Source of the DNA: CALOFP01 sp942492635
Lineage (GTDB): Bacteria; UBP6; UBA1177; CALOFP01
NCBI GenBank assembly: GCA_942492635.1
Contig: CALOFP010000002.1
Coordinates: 372,001-436,000, forward strand
DNA: 64,000 nucleotides
Reading direction: 5' to 3'
Positions 32,923 through 41,766 of the stretch are shown piece by piece (position 1 is the first letter of the stretch; each line of letters starts with the position of its first letter). The translations under genes were made by a program, and so were the position numbers. Below the pieces are notes generated by a model. The model was not told the DNA's origin. It ran no database searches and saw only the letters and a list, made by a program, of their open reading frames with translations.

Positions 32923-34521
32923 ATGTTAACATGTAGAGATGTTTTTAAAGAAAGAAGATCGATGATCTGGATTTTTTTAATGAATTTTTTCTATCTTATC
33001 TTTTTTCAACTGGGCCTTATGCCTGTCGTAGAATCGTTATTTATTTATCTTTCCATTTTTTTAATTGGTTGTCTTTTTCTTGATAAAGTTTTGTTAAGAA
33101 TTGAAGACAGAATTCTTTGCTTTGTATGCTGTTTCCTTATAGGAATATCTGCTTTTACCTTTTATAACTATTTTTTGTTTCATTTTAATTCTTGTAAGCT
33201 GTTGAGAATTTTTAACTGGATTGTTTTTTCTGCAGTTTTGTTGTTGGGTTTTATGAAAAAAGCAAGCATTTCAAAAGTTTTTGACAAGAAAGCAGATGCA
33301 TTGCCCAATTGTGTTGTTTTAATAATCGCCATTTTAGCTTTTGCAATATCATTAGGGACAACTTATGGCTTTTTTAATGGGCGTGGAAATAGTTGGGGAT
33401 GGAATGGTGACAGGTCTTTACATCTTTTTAAATTTATGACTCCCATTCTTAAAAATGGATTACCTGGAAAAAAAATGGGCCACAACTGGCTTCAGGTTTT
33501 TTATTTGAGTCAGAACCTGATAATCGGACCCTACAGCAAGAAGCTTATTGTCGCTCTCTATAAAACATCTATGTTTCCTATAATTTTCAGCTCTTTTTAT
33601 ATGCTTGCTTATATGGGCAAGAGATTGTTCAATATTAAAGAAAATCTTTACCTTGTTTTACTAGTACTTGCAGCAGCCTTTCTGGGAGCTTTTAATTTCC
33701 CTTTTACCGACTTTGGAAAAGGTTCCTCCTATGGACTTTTCTTGAATTTCACAGGATACTACCATAACGCTACACTTCTTTTTTCGAATATGTTCGGACT
33801 ACTTGCAATAATACTGTTTTTCGAAAGTTTAAAGGAAGACAAACGTGGAATGTTCTTTCTCTCCTCTATTTTCACTGTTGTGAGTTTCTTCTTTAAACCA
33901 TCCTTTTTTACTCTCCTTGCCCCCGCATTTTTTCTTATGCTTCCCTTCTACTACAAGAAGTTGGATAAAGAGAAGTTGGCGGGACTTGCTCTTCTGATTT
34001 CTGTTCCGTTATTCTGGAAAATGTATCCTAAACTCTATGATATCAGCAGTACTCCCATAAAGGTCGGTGTTGAGTTCTGCAGATATCAGTCCGGAAAAAT
34101 CTCAAGTCGTTTTACGCCTGTTATCGGCAAAAATAAGTTGTTATGTTTCTCAACCCTGATGCTTTTCTCTTTTCCTCTTATTGTCCCGGTAGTTTTTGAT
34201 AGAGTGTTATCCTTTTTTAAAGAAAAGAAAAAGAAGTGTGAAGTAAGTTTTAACAGGATTGGAGGATTTGTTTTCTTTTTAATACTTCTTTTTTTGGGGG
34301 TTATGCAGGTTACTTTATTCTACCAAAAAGGAAGGCAGTTCAGTCACGGTAACTTTGGATGGGCGTGTCAGTCGGCAATATTTGTATCGTTACCTCTTCT
34401 TATCTATTTTTTCAAAAATATTAGAAACAGATTTATAAAATACTTTGCTACGTTGGTTTTATCCTGGCAGTTTGTGGTCGGATTGGCAAAATTTTTAAGA
34501 TTTATTAGTGGCAAGCTTTAG
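32923..34521 (+). CDS. Large polytopic membrane protein of unknown function
   Basis: A 532-residue protein, hydrophobic almost throughout, with roughly twelve membrane spans. A long extracytoplasmic-looking loop after the fourth or fifth span contains NGRGNSWGWNGDRSLHLFKF, and another loop holds SSYGLFLNFTGYYHNATLLF. The number of spans and a large first soluble loop are reminiscent of GT-C glycosyltransferases and O-antigen-processing proteins, but no diagnostic motif was recognised. It is strongly AT-rich with many Phe, Lys and Leu codons, unlike the flanking housekeeping genes, which fits acquired island DNA. The ATG at 32923 is chosen over a TTG five codons earlier; neither has a good ribosome binding site. 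It lies directly downstream of the IS256/IS200 pair. Confidence 0.7.
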   Translation: MLTCRDVFKERRSMIWIFLMNFFYLIFFQLGLMPVVESLFIYLSIFLIGCLFLDKVLLRIEDRILCFVCCFLIGISAFTFYNYFLFHFNSCKLLRIFNWIVFSAVLLLGFMKKASISKVFDKKADALPNCVVLIIAILAFAISLGTTYGFFNGRGNSWGWNGDRSLHLFKFMTPILKNGLPGKKMGHNWLQVFYLSQNLIIGPYSKKLIVALYKTSMFPIIFSSFYMLAYMGKRLFNIKENLYLVLLVLAAAFLGAFNFPFTDFGKGSSYGLFLNFTGYYHNATLLFSNMFGLLAIILFFESLKEDKRGMFFLSSIFTVVSFFFKPSFFTLLAPAFFLMLPFYYKKLDKEKLAGLALLISVPLFWKMYPKLYDISSTPIKVGVEFCRYQSGKISSRFTPVIGKNKLLCFSTLMLFSFPLIVPVVFDRVLSFFKEKKKKCEVSFNRIGGFVFFLILLFLGVMQVTLFYQKGRQFSHGNFGWACQSAIFVSLPLLIYFFKNIRNRFIKYFATLVLSWQFVVGLAKFLRFISGKL

Positions 34522-34859
34522 ATTCTTCATTGCCCCCTAATCTGTAACGATATTGGTTAATAGTCCATAAAATAGCAGTTATTGTATCCTAAACAAATAA
34601 GAAGACCGGGGTGCCTTACGCGTATGAATTAACGTAATATTGATTAATGGTGGAATGATATAGCGTAACAGAATGTGATTGTCGGGTTTTTTCTTGTTTG
34701 AAACTTCTTTTCCCCCTTCGTGAACATGTGCAAAATTTTGCAACATCATTTGATGTAGGGTTCAAACTAAAATTTTCTGGAGCAAAGTTTTAAAACTATT
34801 CCTCCGCAAGTTCAAGGTTGTCGGAAGTTTTTGTAATGTTCTTTAACTCAATATGGGAT
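34522..34859. other. Intergenic, no gene seen
   Basis: About 340 bases between two convergent genes at the right border of the island. No coding frame, repeat or clear terminator was recognised. Confidence 0.5.
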
Positions 34860-35327
34860 CTACTGCTCCTTTTCAAAAAGCTGAAGCGCCAATTCAATAG
34901 CACTTTCGGTGCTGAGTGTGCGAATTTTCATTCTATCGCCGTCGAAATTGAATCTCTTTACAACTCTTTGATCTCCCTTTTTTGCACCGATAAAAACAGT
35001 TCCAACAGGTTTCTCCTGGGTTCCACCTCCGGGACCGGCGATTCCTGATACCGCGATACCGACCTGTGTCTCAAGTCCGGAAAGCATTTCATGTACCGTT
35101 TCGGCGCTAACTGCTCCAAATTTTTCCAGAGTATCCCTTTTCACTCCCAAGCGCTTCATTTTTGATTCGTTGCTGTAGGTGACAAGACCCTCCAGAAGAA
35201 TATCCGAAACACCGGGAATCCCAACCAGCAGGCTGGTTATCATTCCTCCGGTGCAGCTTTCGGCCAGAGAGATGGAGAGTCTGTTTTCAACAATTTTTTG
35301 AACAAGAATCTGAGCTTTTCTTTCCAT
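34860..35327 (-). CDS. pncC: CinA C-terminal domain protein, nicotinamide-nucleotide amidase
   Basis: A 155-residue stand-alone CinA-C domain. It has SLAESCTGGMITSLL near residue 20 with the catalytic serine, LVTYSNESKMKRLGV, AVSAETVHEML and SGIAGPGGGTQEKPVGTVFI. PncC deamidates nicotinamide mononucleotide to nicotinic acid mononucleotide in NAD recycling. The N-terminal ADP-ribose pyrophosphatase domain of full CinA is absent, as is normal for the short form. A CGGAGG site lies six bases before the ATG. Single gene. Confidence 0.93.
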   Translation of the reverse strand: MERKAQILVQKIVENRLSISLAESCTGGMITSLLVGIPGVSDILLEGLVTYSNESKMKRLGVKRDTLEKFGAVSAETVHEMLSGLETQVGIAVSGIAGPGGGTQEKPVGTVFIGAKKGDQRVVKRFNFDGDRMKIRTLSTESAIELALQLFEKEQ

Positions 35328-35696
35328 TTTCGCCTCCGTTTTCGAAGAATACTACTAAATGGACGATTGATAGTCAAAAAATGATAATCGGTTCTGGAAT
35401 TTCGTGAGGTAATGATTTTTTATTGCACGGTCATCTTAAATGAATGTCAAAAACACGCTGCTGTAAAAAATTAGAAACGACAATGTTGGAGAATGATCTG
35501 CTGTCCGGATCTGTTTTAGGAAAGGTGGGGAAGTTCAATTTTTTTTAATTGCTTTTGTTCTGCTAGCTTTGAAAATTTCCATATTGTGACCGTTCGGGAG
35601 GAGGATTTGGGGATATTTAGGCTGCATATCTGATCAACCTGAAATTAACCTTTGCCGCAATATGTCTTTGATTTATGTTTTCCAGTTTCTATACGC
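35328..35696. other. Intergenic, no gene seen
   Basis: About 370 AT-rich bases between two minus-strand genes. Nothing recognised. Confidence 0.45.
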
Positions 35697-37214
35697 TTAT
35701 CTGTTGAATACTTTGTTGTTGTAGTACTGGATCGCTTCGGCAATGTGTGGTCTTCTGATTTCAGCTGAGTGCTCCAGGTCTGCAATTGTTCTGGACACCT
35801 TCAGTATTTTGCTGTAACCTCTTGTGCTTATCCCCATTTTCTCCATTGCCGTTCTGAGGAGTTTTTCTGCCTTTTCCTCAAGTGCACAGAATTTTTCAAT
35901 ATCTTTCGCCGACATCCTGGCGTTGGTGTAGTAGGAACGATCTGTAAATCTCTCTTTCTGTATTTTTCTTGTCTCTTCCACCCGTTTTTTAATATCGCCG
36001 CTTTTCTCCTGATCCTTTTTCTCCCTTAAATCTCTGTAAGGAACAGAGTTTACTACTATTGACATGTCCATTCTGTCCAGTAGCGGACCCGAAATTTTCG
36101 ATTGATATCGATCCACTCCCTTTGATGTGCATTTGCAGGGGTGTCGCTCATCAAAAAGGTAGCCGCAGGGACATGGGTTCATTGCGCACACCATCATGAA
36201 GCTGGCTGGGAAATCTACGGATGCAATTGCTCGAGAGATTGTTACCCGGCCGTCTTCCAGCGGCTGTCGGAGAACCTCCAGTGCGTTTTTCTGAAATTCG
36301 GGAAGTTCGTCGAGGAACAGTACCCCGTTGTGGGCTAGACTTATCTCCCCGGGTCTCGGCGGAACTCCGCCTCCGACGAGAGCTACACTCGATATAGTGT
36401 GGTGCGGACTTCTGAATGGTCGATCGACAATGAGTCCTGCCTCCCTGATAAGTCCCGCAACGCTGAAAATTTTGGTTGTTTCAATGCTTTCCTCCATCTC
36501 CAGCTCGGGCAGGATAGTGGGGATCCTTTTTGCCAGCATGCTTTTACCTGAGCCGGGACTGCCGATCATCAGAAGATTGTGCCCCCCGGACGCGGCAATT
36601 TCAATTGCACGTTTTGCCTGTTCGTGACCCTTGACTTCGGAGAAGCAGAGAGGTGTTTCCTTTCGGTTATGTACCCGTTTCTTTTCGTAGTATTTCACGG
36701 ATCTGCTCTCCCTTAGAATGTCGAGGATGTTGTTGACGTGCTCGACAGCGATTACCTTGATACCTTCTACGGCGGCAGCTTCTTCGGCATTTCCGGGGGG
36801 AACTATGATTCCTTCCAGTTTCTTTTCCCTCGCAGTAATTGCGAGAGGAAGGATACCTTTCACGGGTTTGATCTTTCCATTTAAGGCTAGTTCCCCGACA
36901 ACGATATAGCGACGCAGAAAATCCGTCGGAAGGCCATAAATGGTGGAAATTATGGCAGCGGCTATTGCGAGATCAAAACTAGCTCCCTCCTTTTTTATTC
37001 CGGCTGGAGCCAGATTTATGGTTATTCGCTCCTGGGGAAACAGGTGTCCGCTGTTGATGATTGCTGTTTTTACCCTCTCCCTGGATTCCTTTACGGCGTT
37101 ATCGGGGAGGCCGACAATGGAAAATGCAGGCATTCCCCAGGAGATATCTACCTCCACCTCAACGATGTACCCTTCGATACCGATAATTGCTCCTGCCTTG
37201 AGAATGGTAAGCAT
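35697..37214 (-). CDS. comM: ComM/YifB-like Mg-chelatase-type AAA+ ATPase
   Basis: A 505-residue protein. The N-terminal ChlI-like domain (about residues 20-140) reads VEVDISWGMPAFSIVGLPDNAVKESRERV in part. The AAA+ core has Walker A GSPGSGKSMLAKRIP, Walker B FLDELPEF and the CAMNPCPCGY cysteine motif. A C-terminal Mg-chelatase domain begins DRMDMSIVV. ComM in naturally competent bacteria is a helicase that extends branch migration during transformation; most diderm bacteria carry the gene whether or not they are competent. Length and domain order are standard. Single gene. Confidence 0.93.
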   Translation of the reverse strand: MLTILKAGAIIGIEGYIVEVEVDISWGMPAFSIVGLPDNAVKESRERVKTAIINSGHLFPQERITINLAPAGIKKEGASFDLAIAAAIISTIYGLPTDFLRRYIVVGELALNGKIKPVKGILPLAITAREKKLEGIIVPPGNAEEAAAVEGIKVIAVEHVNNILDILRESRSVKYYEKKRVHNRKETPLCFSEVKGHEQAKRAIEIAASGGHNLLMIGSPGSGKSMLAKRIPTILPELEMEESIETTKIFSVAGLIREAGLIVDRPFRSPHHTISSVALVGGGVPPRPGEISLAHNGVLFLDELPEFQKNALEVLRQPLEDGRVTISRAIASVDFPASFMMVCAMNPCPCGYLFDERHPCKCTSKGVDRYQSKISGPLLDRMDMSIVVNSVPYRDLREKKDQEKSGDIKKRVEETRKIQKERFTDRSYYTNARMSAKDIEKFCALEEKAEKLLRTAMEKMGISTRGYSKILKVSRTIADLEHSAEIRRPHIAEAIQYYNNKVFNR

Positions 37215-37490
37215 CGGATCCTCCCGATTGTTTTTGCGGATATGATAAAATCATAGCTGTTAATCTCCTTTTTTCAAAGTCGTCTCTTTTTCAGGTCCAT
37301 CTGTCGATCAATCGTTTTTTAGATTTATTAATTCGATTGTTTAAAATTTACGGTTGGTTATTGATGTTTTCGTCGGGGAGGTTAATTTCTTTCGACTGTC
37401 AGGTGTTTGAAGACTCTTGGAGAAAGGGCGAGTTGTCTGATTAAAAATTATCTTTCCAGGTTTGATCTTGCTGATTCTCTTTTCTAAAAC
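37215..37490. other. Intergenic between divergent comM and kinase genes
   Basis: AT-rich, no gene seen. The part nearest the kinase carries its promoter (37491-37519). Confidence 0.45.
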
Positions 37491-37519
37491 TTGATAAAAA
37501 TATTCATCAATACTATAAT
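37491..37519 (+). promoter_or_regulatory. Candidate promoter of the kinase-mutL-miaA gene run
   Basis: TTGATA (37491-37496), 17 bases, perfect TATAAT (37514-37519), 33 bases before the kinase start. Five following genes on the same strand are closely packed and may depend on it. Confidence 0.55.
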
Positions 37520-37552
37520 CTTTCCCCAGTAAACCAGGAAGGAGATTAATGT

Positions 37553-39112
37553 ATGCCGGGGTTAAAAATCTGTACTGCAATCAGGGATAAAGAGCTTGAG
37601 GATACAATATTCAAACTGATTGAAAAATCAGGTCATTCTCCTGCCCCCGTTACCCAGGACGATATCGTCAATGCGAAAAGGAGCGGAGAGCAGCTTTTTA
37701 TTGTTGAGGACAGCTACCGTTCAATTCTCGACATGATTGAGAGTCACAACTGCGAAGAACGCAGTTTTATTCCTGTGATTTTTCTTACCGATCCCAAATC
37801 CGAGTTCAGAGATTGGGTAAAGGATGTGAAGTATCCTCAGAAGTATTTCCCGATAGAAAAGAAGATCCTTCCGATAATGCTTAAAAGAGTGGTCACCATT
37901 CTTGATGATCTGAGGCTTTCCAGTCTGAAAGAGTATGCGGGCGAGTTCCAATCAATGGTGAAGGAGGTCTTTGCCGACCCGAAACAGACGTTTACCCAGG
38001 CTCTCCAGAAAGCACTTGTGTGGATGCTTGAGTTTGTTTTTGCGGAGAAGGGTTCTGTAATGCTTCTCAACGAAAAAGGCAATCTTGTTATTGAAGCTGC
38101 AACCAAAAAGGAGATCCAGGGACTTGAGATACCTTACAATCCCAGCAGCGTTGCATGGACAGTTGTGGATACTAAAGAGCCTCTATTTGTCGAAGACATT
38201 TCAAAAGACAATCGCTTTCAGAAAAAGATAGCCGCCTACTCGAAGGACTACTTTCTCAGTGTTCCAATCTTCATAAAAGGTGAGATCCGTGGAGTACTCA
38301 ATCTTTCCGACAAGAGCGTGGCTCTTCTTTTTACAAAGAGCGATCTCTACTGGATCAACTTTTTCCTGAGTATGCTGGAACCGGTAATTGCCCAGTACTA
38401 CCTGAGCAAGAAGTATCGCAAACTCAAGACAGATTACGATAATCTTGTGAACACGAGAGATTCGTCCGTTTTCATGCTCATTCATGACCTCAAACTTCCT
38501 TTGAGTTCAATAAAGGGGAATCTTGAGATCATCAGGATGAGCGGTGATGATGAAGAGGAAAATCAATACGTTGATACTGCAATAGCCTCATGTGAGGATA
38601 TGCATCTCATGGTCAACAGCATTCTGGATCTCTACAGGATGAAATCGGGAAACTTCGCCCTCAACCTGCAGGATGTAAATGTCAGTTTTCTTGTAGGAGA
38701 CATAGTTGAGAGCTTTTCCTCCTATGCAAGACTTTCCAACATATCTCTCTTTGCGGATATGGAAGAGGGAGACATTACCTTCCATACCGATCCTTCGATG
38801 CTTTCCAGAGTGCTTGGAAATCTTGTCCTTAACGCACTCAAACACTCCAACGGAGGCAATTCTGGCAAAGTTTGGATTTCACTGTCCAACGACTTCGATG
38901 CATTGCGCATTTCGGTCAACAACTCCGGAGAAACAATATCAACCGAGGCAATTTCCGAGATTTTCAAACCTTTCTATACACAGGGTAAAGACAGATCCTC
39001 ACACGGGCTCGGATTAACTTTTGTAAAGCAGGCTGTAGAGCTTCTCAAGGGAGCTGTCACCGTTTCCTCGGAAAACAACGTCACAACCTTCATGATGACG
39101 TTTCCAAAATAG
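37553..39112 (+). CDS. Sensor histidine kinase: pseudo-receiver, GAF, HisKA, HATPase
   Basis: A 519-residue soluble protein. Residues 1-120 look like a receiver fold that lacks the acidic pocket: it starts LKICTAIRDKELEDT, has LFIVEDSYRS in the phospho-acceptor strand, and ends in KYFPIEKK. A GAF domain follows (about 150-285: AEKGSVMLLNEKGNLVIEA, EPLFVEDISKDNRF, VPIFIKGEIRGVLNL). The dimerisation helix places His311 in LIHDLKLPLSSIKG. The HATPase shows NLVLNALKHS and SHGLGLTFVKQAVE. Such kinases usually receive intracellular input through GAF. A GGAAGGAGA site fixes the ATG. The next gene encodes a receiver protein and is the likely partner. Confidence 0.88.
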   Translation: MPGLKICTAIRDKELEDTIFKLIEKSGHSPAPVTQDDIVNAKRSGEQLFIVEDSYRSILDMIESHNCEERSFIPVIFLTDPKSEFRDWVKDVKYPQKYFPIEKKILPIMLKRVVTILDDLRLSSLKEYAGEFQSMVKEVFADPKQTFTQALQKALVWMLEFVFAEKGSVMLLNEKGNLVIEAATKKEIQGLEIPYNPSSVAWTVVDTKEPLFVEDISKDNRFQKKIAAYSKDYFLSVPIFIKGEIRGVLNLSDKSVALLFTKSDLYWINFFLSMLEPVIAQYYLSKKYRKLKTDYDNLVNTRDSSVFMLIHDLKLPLSSIKGNLEIIRMSGDDEEENQYVDTAIASCEDMHLMVNSILDLYRMKSGNFALNLQDVNVSFLVGDIVESFSSYARLSNISLFADMEEGDITFHTDPSMLSRVLGNLVLNALKHSNGGNSGKVWISLSNDFDALRISVNNSGETISTEAISEIFKPFYTQGKDRSSHGLGLTFVKQAVELLKGAVTVSSENNVTTFMMTFPK

Positions 39113-39121
39113 GAGGAGAGA

Positions 39122-40357
39122 TTGATAGATAAGGTTGAGCTTGCCCAAAAGCGCTGGAACATGCACATTCTATATATAGACGACAACATTTACATGCGTC
39201 AGACTCTCAAGAATATGCTCTCCTATCTCGGCTATCCCAATATTTTCTCTGCTAACGACGGTGAAGAGGGGTGGCGTATAATCCAGAATGAGCAGGTCGA
39301 TATGATAATCAGCGACCTCAATATGCCCGGCATGAACGGAGTTGAACTTCTCATGAACGTGCGGGAGAATCGTAAGTTTCGCAATATTCCCTTTCTTCTC
39401 ATCTCCAGTGAGATGAATAAGGAGAGCCTCCATCTCGCAGCGGAATACGATGTGGATTCCGTTATGCTGAAGCCTTTCGATATCAACAAGTTCCGGCAGA
39501 ATATTGTCAAGAGTTTCGAGCGACGCGCCATTCCCAGTGTGGAGCGAAATCTTATTTGGAAAGGAGAGGATGCGATTCAGGATTCCGATATCGAGACACT
39601 TTCCAAAGTTCTCGTCCAGCTAGAGACGATGAGAAGTAAGGGCAGAAGGATAAAGGAGAAGAAGTATCTCTATTTCAAGGCTTACCACCACATTTTTTCC
39701 GGTGAATACGAAGAGGTCCGGAAGCTGATCAAACCCCAGATAGAGCTCAACCCCTTCTGGGTAAAATTCTACGATGTGGTTGCCCACTCCTACACGGAAG
39801 AGAAGAAGTATGGTGAAGCTCTTAAGTATCTTTCCAAGGCTGTCGAAGTAAGCCCGGGTAATCTGGAAAGAATTATTTACTCCATCAAGGTGGCGAAGAG
39901 AGCTTCGCAGCGTAACGATGTACGCGAGCTTCTCTATCGTCTTGACGAAAGCTGCACATCTTTTACCGAGCATATTTACAAGCTGCTTTTCGAGGAGTAC
40001 AGAATCTCCGAAGAGTGGGATCGTGTCATCCGGCTTTATATGCGTGGTGTTAAGGAGATGAAAATGGAGCGGATTCCCCTATTTTTTCACCGGAGCGCCG
40101 CCAAGGCTCTTATAGAGATCGATCAAAAGGATAAGGCTCTTGAGATTTTCGCCCGCCTTTCGAAAACCGTTAAAAAGAAGAATCCGGAGTATCCTGAAAT
40201 TCTTTTTGAGTATGGGAAACTTCTTGAAAAATTCAAGAGAAATGGCGAAGCTGTGGCGGTTTTGGAAAAGGTACATGAATTGTTTCCTGAGTATGCCGAG
40301 GAAAGCGGTGTGGTATCCCGTATAAAGACACTCAAAAGGTCCTCTCAGGAAAGTTGA
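39122..40357 (+). CDS. Receiver domain fused to TPR-like repeats
   Basis: A 411-residue protein. The N-terminal receiver (about residues 17-135) has ILYIDDN, phospho-acceptor Asp65 in IISDLNMPGMNGVEL, the signalling Ser/Thr in FLLISSE and MLKPFD. The remaining 270 residues are helical and TPR-like, with repeats such as KYGEALKYLSKAVEVSPGN and EVAVLEKVHELFPEY-type units. There is no DNA-binding domain, so phosphorylation most likely alters protein-protein contacts. The start is a TTG six bases after an AGGAGGAGA site, ten bases past the kinase stop. The partner kinase is immediately upstream. Confidence 0.88.
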   Translation: MIDKVELAQKRWNMHILYIDDNIYMRQTLKNMLSYLGYPNIFSANDGEEGWRIIQNEQVDMIISDLNMPGMNGVELLMNVRENRKFRNIPFLLISSEMNKESLHLAAEYDVDSVMLKPFDINKFRQNIVKSFERRAIPSVERNLIWKGEDAIQDSDIETLSKVLVQLETMRSKGRRIKEKKYLYFKAYHHIFSGEYEEVRKLIKPQIELNPFWVKFYDVVAHSYTEEKKYGEALKYLSKAVEVSPGNLERIIYSIKVAKRASQRNDVRELLYRLDESCTSFTEHIYKLLFEEYRISEEWDRVIRLYMRGVKEMKMERIPLFFHRSAAKALIEIDQKDKALEIFARLSKTVKKKNPEYPEILFEYGKLLEKFKRNGEAVAVLEKVHELFPEYAEESGVVSRIKTLKRSSQES

Positions 40358-40358
40358 G

Positions 40359-41648
40359 ATGCCCTTTGAAAGGCCTTCAAAGTCATCGATAACCATATTT
40401 TTTTTCATATCGATAATCTTCATACTTATCGTTGCCTACCTGAATACGCAGAGGGCTCGACTCAGTTATCATCTTGATATTCTTGGCACAGATCCGTCCC
40501 TAGGCAGAGCGTTGGTCAGGGTTGTCTCCAGAGACGGTTATCTTGCGCCAGGAGCAGAGATTCTTCTGGACGGGAAAGTCGCAGGCAGCCATCTAATCCG
40601 CTACTCTCCTAAACTGAGGGAGATTGAGCTAAGGGTCGGATCCTATTTCCACCGCTATTCCGTAACTCCTGCCGATTTCTCCCTTGCCGGGAGGGGATCC
40701 CAGATAGACGGTTTTTCAGAAAAAGAACTCGAAAATGGCATGAAAGCCTGGAATCTTTCACGAATCGGCAATAAGCGAATTTATCTGCTACCTGAAACAT
40801 TCAGGATGGTGGCGGAGTATGATACTCCGGTGACCCTCTTCTGTTTTGAAGATGACCTGCCCTGTTCCGAAAGCACCGTTTCAATTGCCGGAAGATCTGT
40901 TGATTTGAAAAGGGGCGTGGCACGATTTTCAATGAAGCTTCCCCTGGAGAAAGGTGTGATTGTCGGCTTCGATGAAACCGGAGAAAGCGGCCCCGTACCT
41001 TTTCCCTACATTGGAAAGATGCTTCTGATTAAGGAAGTTGACGACGGATTGGCGCTTTATGCACTTTCGGACGACAATCCTGTTTATGTGGACTGCTTCA
41101 GAAGGGGCGTTTGGAAGTTTTCCCATCTTCTAATATCCGGAATTCGAGGCGGTGTTTTGCCTGAGAGTTATGAAAAATGCGACCGGATTCAGGCAAGTTT
41201 TAATCCCGCAGATCCCGGAACAATCCGATTCGTCTATTCGAAGGAGAGGCCGAATGCTTCGGTTGTTTCCGATCCCTACTACCAACCTCTTGTAGGAATG
41301 ATCGAGCGCTTTCACCCCGACATGATGAATCATTTTATGAAACAATACTCTGCTGCATATTTTCGAAAGCTTCGTCCGCTATTCAGTCACAACAATTACG
41401 AAGCGGACTTTGAAAGGGGAAAAAATGATAAATTGAATTTTCTCTTCGGAATAATTTCCCTTGTGCTTTCCCTCTTCTTTGTTTATTTTATTGCATTTAT
41501 ATCCAAACGCATTAATGTTGTTGTCGATGAAGATGGGGAGTATCTGACACTCAATCCGACTCAACGAATGCTGGTTATTTTCGGTCTCTGTTCGGCGGTA
41601 CTCTCTTCGATGCTGCTGCTCCTCTATCTGCTCAGAAACCTGGGCTGA
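40359..41648 (+). CDS. Membrane protein with a large extracytoplasmic domain, unknown function
   Basis: A 429-residue protein with one N-terminal membrane segment (about residues 10-28), an extracytoplasmic region of about 330 residues that seems beta-rich (repeats of the VRVVSRDGYLAPGAEILLDG type, resembling carboxypeptidase-regulatory-like folds), and two C-terminal membrane segments (about 358-382 and 403-425). No family motif was recognised. It starts one base after the receiver-TPR stop (TGAGATG), so it is co-translated with the signalling pair. It could be the sensory or effector partner of that pair at the envelope; that is inference from position only. Confidence 0.75.
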   Translation: MPFERPSKSSITIFFFISIIFILIVAYLNTQRARLSYHLDILGTDPSLGRALVRVVSRDGYLAPGAEILLDGKVAGSHLIRYSPKLREIELRVGSYFHRYSVTPADFSLAGRGSQIDGFSEKELENGMKAWNLSRIGNKRIYLLPETFRMVAEYDTPVTLFCFEDDLPCSESTVSIAGRSVDLKRGVARFSMKLPLEKGVIVGFDETGESGPVPFPYIGKMLLIKEVDDGLALYALSDDNPVYVDCFRRGVWKFSHLLISGIRGGVLPESYEKCDRIQASFNPADPGTIRFVYSKERPNASVVSDPYYQPLVGMIERFHPDMMNHFMKQYSAAYFRKLRPLFSHNNYEADFERGKNDKLNFLFGIISLVLSLFFVYFIAFISKRINVVVDEDGEYLTLNPTQRMLVIFGLCSAVLSSMLLLLYLLRNLG

Positions 41649-41766
41649 ACTCTTTGTCGGTACATTCGGACGGTAGGTTTTTCGAACACGAAAATATACT
41701 CCGATCGGCTGATTGTTTTGTTTGGAAACTCTTTTTACGGGATTTGCCCGGAGGGATTTTAAAGAG

